Assembly (NCBI GenBank): GCA_043101635.1 | Contig: JBICIE010000070.1 | Coordinates: forward strand, 1-20,728 | From: CAYMJK01 sp043101635 | GTDB taxonomy: Bacteria > Planctomycetota > Phycisphaerae > Phycisphaerales > UBA1924 | Direction of reading: 5' to 3' | DNA length: 20,728 nucleotides | Notes under the pieces: generated by a model | What the model was told of the DNA's origin: nothing | The model's input: only the letters and a program-made list of their open reading frames with translations | The model's database searches: none | In this document: positions 14,521 to 20,728 of the stretch, in pieces | How the letters are laid out: each line of letters begins with the position of its first letter | Numbering within the stretch: the first letter of the stretch is position 1 | Position numbers and translations under genes: made by a program

Positions 14521-17334
14521 TCAGAGCGCCGCGCTGCGCCTGCGGAAGTACTGGCGGATGATCTCGGCGGTGGTGTTGATGATGAACGTCATGATGAACA
14601 GGACCAGGCCGCACAGGAACAGCACGCGGTAGTGCGTCTCGTCACGGGGCGCCTCAGGCAGTTCAACGGCGATGTTGGCGGCGAGCGTGCGCATGCCGGA
14701 GAAGATGTTGATGTCCATCACGGGGGTGTTGCCGGTGGCCATCAGCACGATCATGGTTTCGCCGACAGCGCGCCCGAGGCCGATCATGCAGGCGCTGAAG
14801 ATGCCGCTGGCGGCCACCGGGAGCACGATGCGGATGGCCGTCTGCCAGGGCGTGGCCCCGGCGCCAAGGGAGGCGGCCCGCAGGCTGTTGGGCACGCTGG
14901 AGAGGGCGTCCTCGCTGATGGTGTAGATGATCGGGATGACCGCGAAGCCCATGATCAGCGCGATCACGAGCGTGTTGCGCTGCGTGTAGGAGCCGAAGAT
15001 CGAGTCGCGCGTGTCCAGCCCGGCAGCGCTGAGCAGGCTGGCCCCCACTGCCGCGACGATCGTGATGACCATCAGCGACGCGGCGAGGCGGGCAAGCTCC
15101 AGGGCGCCGGCCCGCTGCGGACTGCCGGAGAGGTAGATGTTCAGCCGGCGCCGGATGAACCTGGCCTGCACGAGATAGACGAGCAGCGCCGCTGGCGCAA
15201 AGAGAACCAGGAACCACCCGGGCCACGGGCCGCCGATGCCGCCATCGAGCCAGCGGATGACGCTGGCCTGGTCCAGCCGATCGCGCTCGATGCGCTCGGC
15301 AACCTGCGCGGCCCCGGGCGATCCGGGCGCCGGCGGCGCGGGGCGCACGACCTGCCCGTCGCGGAAGTACAGCCCGTCGGCCCGGAGCCGGCGCTCCAGA
15401 TCCGGCGACATGCCGGCGCGCTGGCCGACCCAGTCGGGCCACTGGTCCCGGTCGACAGGCTCAAAACCGCCCGCCAGGACCAGCACGTCGGCGCGGCTCG
15501 GCTGGAAGAGGGCCGACTGCATTGCCGGCCCCAGCCCCATGGCGGCGGCCATCGAGACCAGCAGCGTGAGGCCCATCAGCGGCAGCCCGGCAAGCGGGAA
15601 GCGGCGGACGATGCGCTCGGGGATCATCTGCCACAGGTGCGCCGCGAGCAGCACGCCGATCGGCACGACGATGAAGCCGACCAGCAGCGAGGGCAACCAG
15701 TCGCGCAGGACCGGCGCGACGATGATCGCCGCGACGAAGCCCAGCACGACAGAGGGGAGCGACGCCATCAGCTCAAGCGTCGGCTTGATGACGCGGCGCA
15801 GGTTGCTGTCCATGAACTCGCTGGTGTAGATCGCCCCCAGCACGCCCATGGGGACGGCAAAGAGCATCGCGAAGACGGTGGCCTTGAGGGTTCCGACGAT
15901 CAGCGGCACGATGCTGTACTTGACCTCGGCATCGTCGGTGCCGGCGGAGGACTGGTAGATGAACTGGGGTTCCAGTTCGCCCTCGTAGTGGACGGCGCCG
16001 AACAGTGACTTCAGCGTCGCCTCCGGATGGGCCGCTTCCATCTTCCACTTCACGACGTCGCCTTCGGGGCTGGTGGCGAGCACGGCGTCGAGCTTTGGCG
16101 CAATGGTGACGGCGCCGACGGGGCCGGGCGCCTGCAGCTCGGCAATCCGCTTGCCGCTGGTCATGTGATGGACGAGGATCCGCCCGCCGCGCGTCGCCGT
16201 GGCCAGCGATCGGTCGCGCCGGCTGACGCCCACGCCCGAGATCGCCTCATCACCGACCTTGACCATGTGGCCGCGCACGAGGCGGGCGGCATCCGGCGCC
16301 GGGGCTGTGGGGTCGCGGGCCACGAACCAGCCGGACAGACGTCCCGAGGCGTCGCCGACGAGCACGGTGTTGCCGCCGAGCAGCTTGGAGACCCAGGTCA
16401 CCTCACCGTCGGCCTGCAGGTCGATGTGCTCGACCTCGCGGAAGTGGGCGGCGCCATCGACATCCTGGGCGATGTAGCGGGCAGCGACGCCCCGGGGCCA
16501 GACCCCGATGACGCTGTCCCCGGAAGCCGTGACGACCAGCCAGCGGGGCAGATCGGCCGGGTCGAGGTCAATGGGCGTGGAGCGCAGGCGGGTGCGCGGC
16601 GGCCCGCCGCCGAGGGGGCGCGTCACGCGGACCGAAGCGTGTTCGCCGGCGCCGGCTGCGCTGACGGCGACGAGGTAGCGGTTGCGCCCGTCGTCGTAGT
16701 AGTCCAGGAGCGTGATGGCGCTTCGGGTCTCATCGACGGTCTGGATGTCGCCGAGGTCCAGCGACGCGCTCACAAAGCGGTACTGGCCCTGCTCGGTGAT
16801 GGAAAGCGCCCCGGCGCTGGTGGCGCCGTCGGGCTGCGGGATCTGGACGGCCCGGACGTCGCCGACGGCCATGGTTCGGACATCCTGGGGAACCGAGGCC
16901 GTCGGCAGCGCCTGCGCCTGCAGGGAGAGCGAGCCGAGCTGGACGGTTCCGTCGTCGAAGCCGAGGGCGACGGCTCCGCCGGGCGCCCAGGAGAACGCCG
17001 TGAGGGCGCGGCCGTCGGGAACCAGGTTGCGCCGGTAGAACGGCTCGTCGGCGCCGAACAGGCGCACCTCGACCACCCCGTCCTTTGAAACCGTCATCAG
17101 GGTCTTGCGGTATTCGTCGGTGTCCAGCAGGAGGACGTCGCCGGTGGCGCCGGTGTGGCCGACGACGCCGAGCGGCTCGACATGGGCCGCCCGGAAGAGC
17201 GGGATGGTGACCAGCGCGAGATAGGCGAAGATCCCGAAGACCGCGACGATCACGCCGAGACCGCCCATCGTGATGACCGTGCGCGCAGCGTTGTCCCAGA
17301 AGTAGACGCGGGATCTGGCGCTGGCTCGACGCAT
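14521..17334 (-). CDS. pstC: Phosphate ABC transporter permease PstC with beta-propeller-like domain
   Basis: PstC is the partner channel subunit. From the ATG at 17334 it has 937 residues (a TTG at 17355 would add seven), against about 320 in E. coli. A membrane helix (about 19-48) is followed by roughly 380 residues (55-435) of WD40/propeller-like repeats: recurring strand patterns such as AFSWAPGGAVALGFDDGTVQ, VSKLLGGNTVLVGDASGRLS and GVGVSRRDRSLATATRGGRI. The channel domain starts near 470 and includes SLPSVVLGFVAAIIVAP (525-541) and the EAA loop SEDALSSVPNSLRAASLGAG (807-826). Between them lies a second periplasmic insert (about 600-705, with VIRWLDGGIGG). Long PstC forms are known in proteobacteria; this one is at the large end. 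It follows pstS after 96 bases and is tightly joined to pstA. Confidence 0.94.
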   Translation of the reverse strand: MRRASARSRVYFWDNAARTVITMGGLGVIVAVFGIFAYLALVTIPLFRAAHVEPLGVVGHTGATGDVLLLDTDEYRKTLMTVSKDGVVEVRLFGADEPFYRRNLVPDGRALTAFSWAPGGAVALGFDDGTVQLGSLSLQAQALPTASVPQDVRTMAVGDVRAVQIPQPDGATSAGALSITEQGQYRFVSASLDLGDIQTVDETRSAITLLDYYDDGRNRYLVAVSAAGAGEHASVRVTRPLGGGPPRTRLRSTPIDLDPADLPRWLVVTASGDSVIGVWPRGVAARYIAQDVDGAAHFREVEHIDLQADGEVTWVSKLLGGNTVLVGDASGRLSGWFVARDPTAPAPDAARLVRGHMVKVGDEAISGVGVSRRDRSLATATRGGRILVHHMTSGKRIAELQAPGPVGAVTIAPKLDAVLATSPEGDVVKWKMEAAHPEATLKSLFGAVHYEGELEPQFIYQSSAGTDDAEVKYSIVPLIVGTLKATVFAMLFAVPMGVLGAIYTSEFMDSNLRRVIKPTLELMASLPSVVLGFVAAIIVAPVLRDWLPSLLVGFIVVPIGVLLAAHLWQMIPERIVRRFPLAGLPLMGLTLLVSMAAAMGLGPAMQSALFQPSRADVLVLAGGFEPVDRDQWPDWVGQRAGMSPDLERRLRADGLYFRDGQVVRPAPPAPGSPGAAQVAERIERDRLDQASVIRWLDGGIGGPWPGWFLVLFAPAALLVYLVQARFIRRRLNIYLSGSPQRAGALELARLAASLMVITIVAAVGASLLSAAGLDTRDSIFGSYTQRNTLVIALIMGFAVIPIIYTISEDALSSVPNSLRAASLGAGATPWQTAIRIVLPVAASGIFSACMIGLGRAVGETMIVLMATGNTPVMDINIFSGMRTLAANIAVELPEAPRDETHYRVLFLCGLVLFIMTFIINTTAEIIRQYFRRRSAAL

Positions 17335-17360
17335 GCGGCGGCTCGTTCGGGGCAACCGGC

Positions 17361-17383
17361 CCGGGCGCCTTTCGGCGCCCCGG
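17361..17383 (-). other. GNRA-loop hairpin between pstS and pstC
   Basis: On the minus strand the 96-base gap forms a GC-rich stem with a GAAA tetraloop: left arm CCGGGGCGCC and right arm GGCGCCCGG, nine pairs with one bulged C. No T-tract follows. Hairpins in this position after a binding-protein gene commonly protect the upstream message and lower downstream expression; here that role is inferred from position. Confidence 0.55.
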
Positions 17384-17430
17384 CCCGATTCTCACAGTAG
17401 CTAGCTATGGCGTCTTCGGCGCCGCGGCGA

Positions 17431-18396
17431 TCAGCCGCCGGTCCATTCGACCCCGACCTTCATCAGGTCCTCCCTGGCGATGGCGGCGGAGACCGGGAAG
17501 TAGCCCTGCTTGAGCATGACCTCCTGGCCCTGCTGGCTGAAGATCATCTTGATGAACTCGCGACGCAGGGGATCAAGCTGCTGGTTCGGGTCCTTGTTGA
17601 CGTAGACATAGAGGAAGCGGGCGATGGGGTAGTCGCCGCTGCTGGCGTTCTCGGCGTTGGGCGCGAAGGGCTCGTCGCCCTCTTCCATCGCGACCTTCAG
17701 GGCCTTGACGTCGGCGGTCATGTAGCCGAGGCCGGAGTAGCCCATGCCGAAGCGGTCGTTGGCGACGCCCTGGACCACGGCCGAGGAGCCGGGCTGCTCC
17801 TTGACGGTCGGCTTGTAGTCGTTCTTCTGGAGGGCGACCTCCTTGAAGTAGCCGTAGGTGCCGCTGGCGCTGTTGCGGCCGTAGAGCTGGACCGGGCGGT
17901 TGCGGTAGGCCGCGTCGGTGACGCCCAGGTCGCCCCAGGTCATGTCGGGCCCGGCGACGGAGAAGACCCTGGTGAGGTCCTCGATGCTGATCTCGTCGAG
18001 GGGGCAGTCCTTGTGGACGTAGACGGCCAGGGCGTCGATGCCGGTGCGAAGCAGCGTGGGCTTGTAGCCGAAGGCCTTCTCGAAGGCGTCCACCTCGGAC
18101 GACTTCATGGCGCGGCTCATGGGGCCGAACTGGGCGGCGCCCTCGATCAGGGCCGGCGGGGCGGTGCTCGAGCCCTTGCCCTCAACCTCGGTCTGGACGC
18201 CGGGGTAGAACTTCTGGTACGCCTCGAACCAGGATGCCATGATGTTGTTCATGGTGTCGGACCCGACACTCTTGAGGCTGCCGGAGACGCCCTGGGTCGG
18301 CGTGTAGTAGGGGATCCGCTTGTCAACCTGGACGTCCGCGACGGCCGCGGCGACCAGCATTCCGGCGGCGATTGCCCCCGTCATCAGTCTGCGCAT
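17431..18396 (-). CDS. pstS: Phosphate-binding protein PstS
   Basis: PstS captures phosphate in the periplasm and delivers it to PstC/PstA. The 321-residue precursor has a signal peptide (1-20, cleavage likely after AVA). Ligand-binding motifs are in place: SVGSDTMNNIMASW (43-56), GKGSSTAPPAL (73-83), FGPMSRAM (90-97), TGIDALAVYVHKD (118-130), and GRNSASGTYGYFKE (173-186), whose SGTY segment normally contacts phosphate. Length matches the family. The ATG has a strong ribosome binding site (AAGGAG, six bases before). It is the first gene of the pst cluster, with a 164-base region upstream. No lipobox is seen, so the product is probably soluble. Confidence 0.96.
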   Translation of the reverse strand: MRRLMTGAIAAGMLVAAAVADVQVDKRIPYYTPTQGVSGSLKSVGSDTMNNIMASWFEAYQKFYPGVQTEVEGKGSSTAPPALIEGAAQFGPMSRAMKSSEVDAFEKAFGYKPTLLRTGIDALAVYVHKDCPLDEISIEDLTRVFSVAGPDMTWGDLGVTDAAYRNRPVQLYGRNSASGTYGYFKEVALQKNDYKPTVKEQPGSSAVVQGVANDRFGMGYSGLGYMTADVKALKVAMEEGDEPFAPNAENASSGDYPIARFLYVYVNKDPNQQLDPLRREFIKMIFSQQGQEVMLKQGYFPVSAAIAREDLMKVGVEWTGG

Positions 18397-18501
18397 CTGC
18401 TTCTCCTTCTTGCTGGACAGGACACGGCGGTCGGCCTTTCCGCCCGCGATGGAGAAGTGTCTGGCAGAGAGCGCAGCGCGTCGCGGCGGCAGGGCGCTAA
18501 G

Positions 18502-18562
18502 TTTGCGCTCAGGCGATCGCCCCGAGCGCGCCGTAACACCAGCCCAGATAGGAATTTGCGCT
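18502..18562 (-). promoter_or_regulatory. Direct repeat upstream of pstS, possible operator
   Basis: AGCGCAAA occurs twice on the minus strand (18562-18555 and 18509-18502), 53 bases apart start to start, about five turns of the helix. The upstream copy overlaps the stop codon of the lipoprotein gene. A classical E. coli-type Pho box (CTGTCAT repeats) is not found in the 164 bases before pstS. The repeat could be a binding site for a phosphate regulator, but an 8-base match can also be chance. Confidence 0.25.
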
Positions 18563-19058
18563 ACTGAGAGAACCCGAGGCGGACTGGCGTTTCGCCGGTC
18601 GCGGCGGGGCCATCGACACCCTCGGGCGTGAAGACGGCCCGCACGCGGGCGCCCTGCGGCGGGACATCATCTTCGATGCCGGCGGCCCGCATGCTCAGCG
18701 AGACGCGGTAGCCGTCGAGCCCCAGGGCGGTCTTGCGCTGCACCGCCGCCAGGGCCGGCGCGGGCACTTCCCAGAAACCCAGGACGGCATCGTCGGCGCC
18801 GACGAGTTCGAACCGCATCGAGCCGGACGGGCGCACCGGCAGCGGCGACTCGAACTCACTGAACAGGACGATGTCGAGGACGAATGTGTCGGGCGCGAGG
18901 TCGAAGTCGGAGTCTCGCGTCTCCAGCAGCATGAGGGTGACGCGCGTCGGCGCGATGTTGCGCGGCGCGGGCCTGGGGTGCGGGCGCGGCTCGGCCGGCA
19001 CGCAGGCCGCCACCGCGCCTGCGGCGGCGATCGCCATGACTCGTGGCAGCGCTCGCAT
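18561..19058 (-). CDS. Predicted lipoprotein translationally coupled to the secretin
   Basis: The 165-residue product starts with a short signal peptide and a lipobox-like AVAAC (cysteine 19), predicting a lipid-anchored envelope protein. After a Pro/Arg-rich spacer (20-36) it has a beta-rich domain with VTLMLLETRDSDFDL, FVLDIVLFSEFESPL and YRVSLSMRAAG, compatible with a small beta-sandwich. Its ATG overlaps the stop of the secretin gene by one base (TGATG), strong evidence for one message and coupled translation. Lipoproteins called pilotins help secretins reach the outer membrane, so a role in secretin assembly is plausible, but the sequence does not match a pilotin family I know. Confidence 0.8.
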   Translation of the reverse strand: MRALPRVMAIAAAGAVAACVPAEPRPHPRPAPRNIAPTRVTLMLLETRDSDFDLAPDTFVLDIVLFSEFESPLPVRPSGSMRFELVGADDAVLGFWEVPAPALAAVQRKTALGLDGYRVSLSMRAAGIEDDVPPQGARVRAVFTPEGVDGPAATGETPVRLGFSQ

Positions 19059-20728
19059 CAGCCGCCATCCTTGCCGGCTGGCGCGGCGCCGGCCCCTTGC
19101 GGTGAACCGATCGGCGCCGGCGGCCCGAGCGGCTCGCTGACTCCCTTCGGCGCCGGACGATCGGTGGGCTCGACGAGGATGGTTGCGCCCCGCTCGTTCT
19201 CGATGATGCCGTAGCCGGCCTCCATCAGTTCCTCCTCGAGTTGATCGGTCAGGCCGTCCTCGCGGAGCTGGCCGAAGACCTTGCCGGCGGCCTCGTCGTA
19301 GCGGCGCATGTCGTTGATGTTGAGGCGGCTCTTCTGATCCTGGCTGCCGCCGGGCACCACCCTCGGGGTCAGAATGACCAGCAGTTCGGTCTTTACGTTC
19401 TCGCGCGTGCGGGTGCGGAACACCTGGCCGATGCCGGGGATGTCGCCCAGCAGGGGGACCTTGGTCTCGCGCTCGTCCTGGATGGTCTGGATGAGGCCGC
19501 CGATGATGACGGTCTGACCATCGCGCACGGTGACGGTGGTTTCCACCCGGCGCTGGGTGATGATCGGCGCCTCGAAGTCCTCGGAAATCTGGGTGGTGCG
19601 GTTGCTGACCTGGGAGATCTCGGGGGCGATGTCCATGCGCACGAAGCCATCGGAACTGATCGACGGCGTGACATTGAGCAGGATGCCGACATCCCGCGGC
19701 TCGGTGAGCACGCGGATGGTCTCGCCGCTCTGCGTCGTGCCCGCCGGCAGCGTGACGTTCTCACCGACCTGAATGAAGGCGGACTGGTTGTTGTTGACCG
19801 TGACCTCGGGCTTGGAGAGGATCTCCAGCTTGCCCTGCACCGAGAGTGCGCGAACCACCAGGCCGAAGTCCTCCGAACTCAGACGCAGGTTGGGAAGGCC
19901 GATGGCGGTTGCGACGCCGGCGCCGGTGGCGATGGAGCTGAAGGTGTACAGGTCGCCGCCGAACTCCTTGAGGTCGAAGTCGACGCCCCAGGTATCGGCG
20001 TCGTCGACGGTGACCTCGGCCAGCAGCACCTGGATCTTCACCTGCGGCGGCGAACTGTCCAGTTCTTCGACGAGCCGTTTGACGGTCTCGACGTAGCGCG
20101 GCGAGGCCTGCACCAGCAGCTTGTTGGAGTCCTCGTCCCCCACCACCGTCACCTCGCGCTCCAGCAGGCTCTGGAGGGAGCCGAGGGCCTCTCCGCCGAA
20201 GCGCTGGCGGATGGTCTCGGCCTCGGCCTGGAAGAAGCTCTGGAGCACGCGCTCGACCTCGAGGGCCTTGGCGTTGCGGAACTCGTAGACGAACTGCTCG
20301 CGCTCGGTGGCGTCGATCTGGTCGAGGAACTCGACGATGCCGCGCACCCGCTGGAGGTACTCCTCGGTGGCCGAGACCAGCAGCGTGTTGGTGCGCACGT
20401 CGATGGTGATGGCGAGCTGCTGGCGCTCGTCGGGGACGGGCTCGAGCTGGGTGGTCGCGAAGGGATCCTCCTCGGTCTCGCCCTCCTCGAGCTTGCGCGG
20501 CCTGGGCACGAGGTACAGGCGGTTGCCCTGCTGCTCGAGCTGGAACATGTCCTGCAGCACCGCGGCCATCTGGCGGGCGTCGGCGTTGGTCAGGCGGAAC
20601 TTCTCGATCTTCCGACCCCAGGGATCGGAGGCGTCGAGATCGGCGATGATGTCCTCGATCAGGCCCATCACCGACGGGGGCGCCAGCACGGTGACGGAGT
20701 TGGTGCGCAGCTCGGGGACGAGCTTGAT
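19058..20728 (-). CDS. Type II secretion/pilus secretin, GspD-like (N-terminus outside window)
   Basis: The frame is open to the right edge, so the protein is partial; 556 residues are visible. Secretins form the outer-membrane ring through which folded proteins or pili pass. The visible part has three N-type ring-building modules (about 1-33, 42-138 and 145-225, with recurrent 'TNTLLVSA' and 'NKLLVQAS' strands) and the secretin beta-barrel domain (about 230-457). The barrel includes the family signature VPLLGDIPGIGQVF (424-437) followed by TELLVILTPRVV. The tandem modules favour GspD of type II secretion over PilQ, though a related planctomycete secretin is possible. A C-terminal tail of about 100 residues, rich in Glu then Pro/Gly, follows the barrel, where some secretins bind their pilotin. 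The lipoprotein gene overlaps its stop codon. Confidence 0.92.
   Translation of the reverse strand: MKLVPELRTNSVTVLAPPSVMGLIEDIIADLDASDPWGRKIEKFRLTNADARQMAAVLQDMFQLEQQGNRLYLVPRPRKLEEGETEEDPFATTQLEPVPDERQQLAITIDVRTNTLLVSATEEYLQRVRGIVEFLDQIDATEREQFVYEFRNAKALEVERVLQSFFQAEAETIRQRFGGEALGSLQSLLEREVTVVGDEDSNKLLVQASPRYVETVKRLVEELDSSPPQVKIQVLLAEVTVDDADTWGVDFDLKEFGGDLYTFSSIATGAGVATAIGLPNLRLSSEDFGLVVRALSVQGKLEILSKPEVTVNNNQSAFIQVGENVTLPAGTTQSGETIRVLTEPRDVGILLNVTPSISSDGFVRMDIAPEISQVSNRTTQISEDFEAPIITQRRVETTVTVRDGQTVIIGGLIQTIQDERETKVPLLGDIPGIGQVFRTRTRENVKTELLVILTPRVVPGGSQDQKSRLNINDMRRYDEAAGKVFGQLREDGLTDQLEEELMEAGYGIIENERGATILVEPTDRPAPKGVSEPLGPPAPIGSPQGAGAAPAGKDGG

Noticed and set aside
13507..16008. Long plus-strand open frame opposite pstA and pstC
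   Set aside because: The product is an Asp/His/Arg/Gly/Glu-rich string without domain character, spanning two real genes on the other strand.
12196..17334. PstA and PstC extensions as artefacts of gene fusion or frameshift
   Set aside because: Frames are unbroken, membrane segments and linkers are continuous, and long forms of both proteins are known in other bacteria. The enlargement is real.
18509..18518. Palindrome GGCGATCGCC resembling the cyanobacterial HIP1 repeat
   Set aside because: I noted only this copy, and a GC-rich palindrome of this length is expected by chance. All other evidence argues against a cyanobacterium.
18397..18560. Classical Pho box before pstS
   Set aside because: No CTGTCAT-type direct repeats at 11-base spacing could be found on either strand.

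Overview
The window reads as GC-rich chromosomal DNA from a planctomycete-like bacterium, most probably of the Phycisphaerae type. This placement is inferred from the very high GC content, a lone dnaA and a lone rpmA away from their usual partners, a membrane protein ending in a CxxC...CxxC zinc ribbon, and a dispersed palindromic repeat of the CACAGGCG-GGA-CGCCTGTG type. No rRNA, tRNA or CRISPR array was seen.

Layout from left to right. The first 124 bases hold the tail of an IS630-like transposase. A gene-free stretch follows with a cluster of three short tandem repeats. dnaA lies on the minus strand and is followed, across a 400-base gap, by a two-domain GNAT acetyltransferase, also minus. 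A divergent plus-strand pair comes next: a small secreted protein of unknown function and rpmA (ribosomal protein bL27), closed by a strong intrinsic terminator. From about 4.75 kb to the right edge everything is on the minus strand. In coordinate order these are an HTH-like unknown protein with a repeat-derived tail, a zinc-ribbon membrane protein, sucB and sucA (E2 and E1 of 2-oxoglutarate dehydrogenase), pstB, pstA, pstC and pstS (high-affinity phosphate uptake), a predicted lipoprotein, and a secretin (GspD-like) that runs off the window.

How the genes work together. pstS-pstC-pstA-pstB is transcribed right to left as a phosphate-uptake operon, with a GNRA-loop hairpin between pstS and pstC. 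Both permeases are very large. PstC carries a roughly 380-residue beta-propeller-like domain before its channel. PstA carries a periplasmic domain, extra membrane segments and a coiled coil. sucA and sucB follow the pst genes in the same direction after a 188-base gap that holds nested inverted repeats. They encode two of the three subunits of the TCA-cycle complex, and E3 (lpd) is not in the window. The secretin and the lipoprotein overlap by one base (TGATG) and look translationally coupled, suggesting the lipoprotein serves the secretion system.

Most of the window is housekeeping. The points most worth a second look are the changed DNA-reading motif in DnaA domain IV, the enlarged PstC/PstA pair, the secretin-coupled lipoprotein, and a coding sequence whose C-terminal third appears to be built from intergenic-type repeats.
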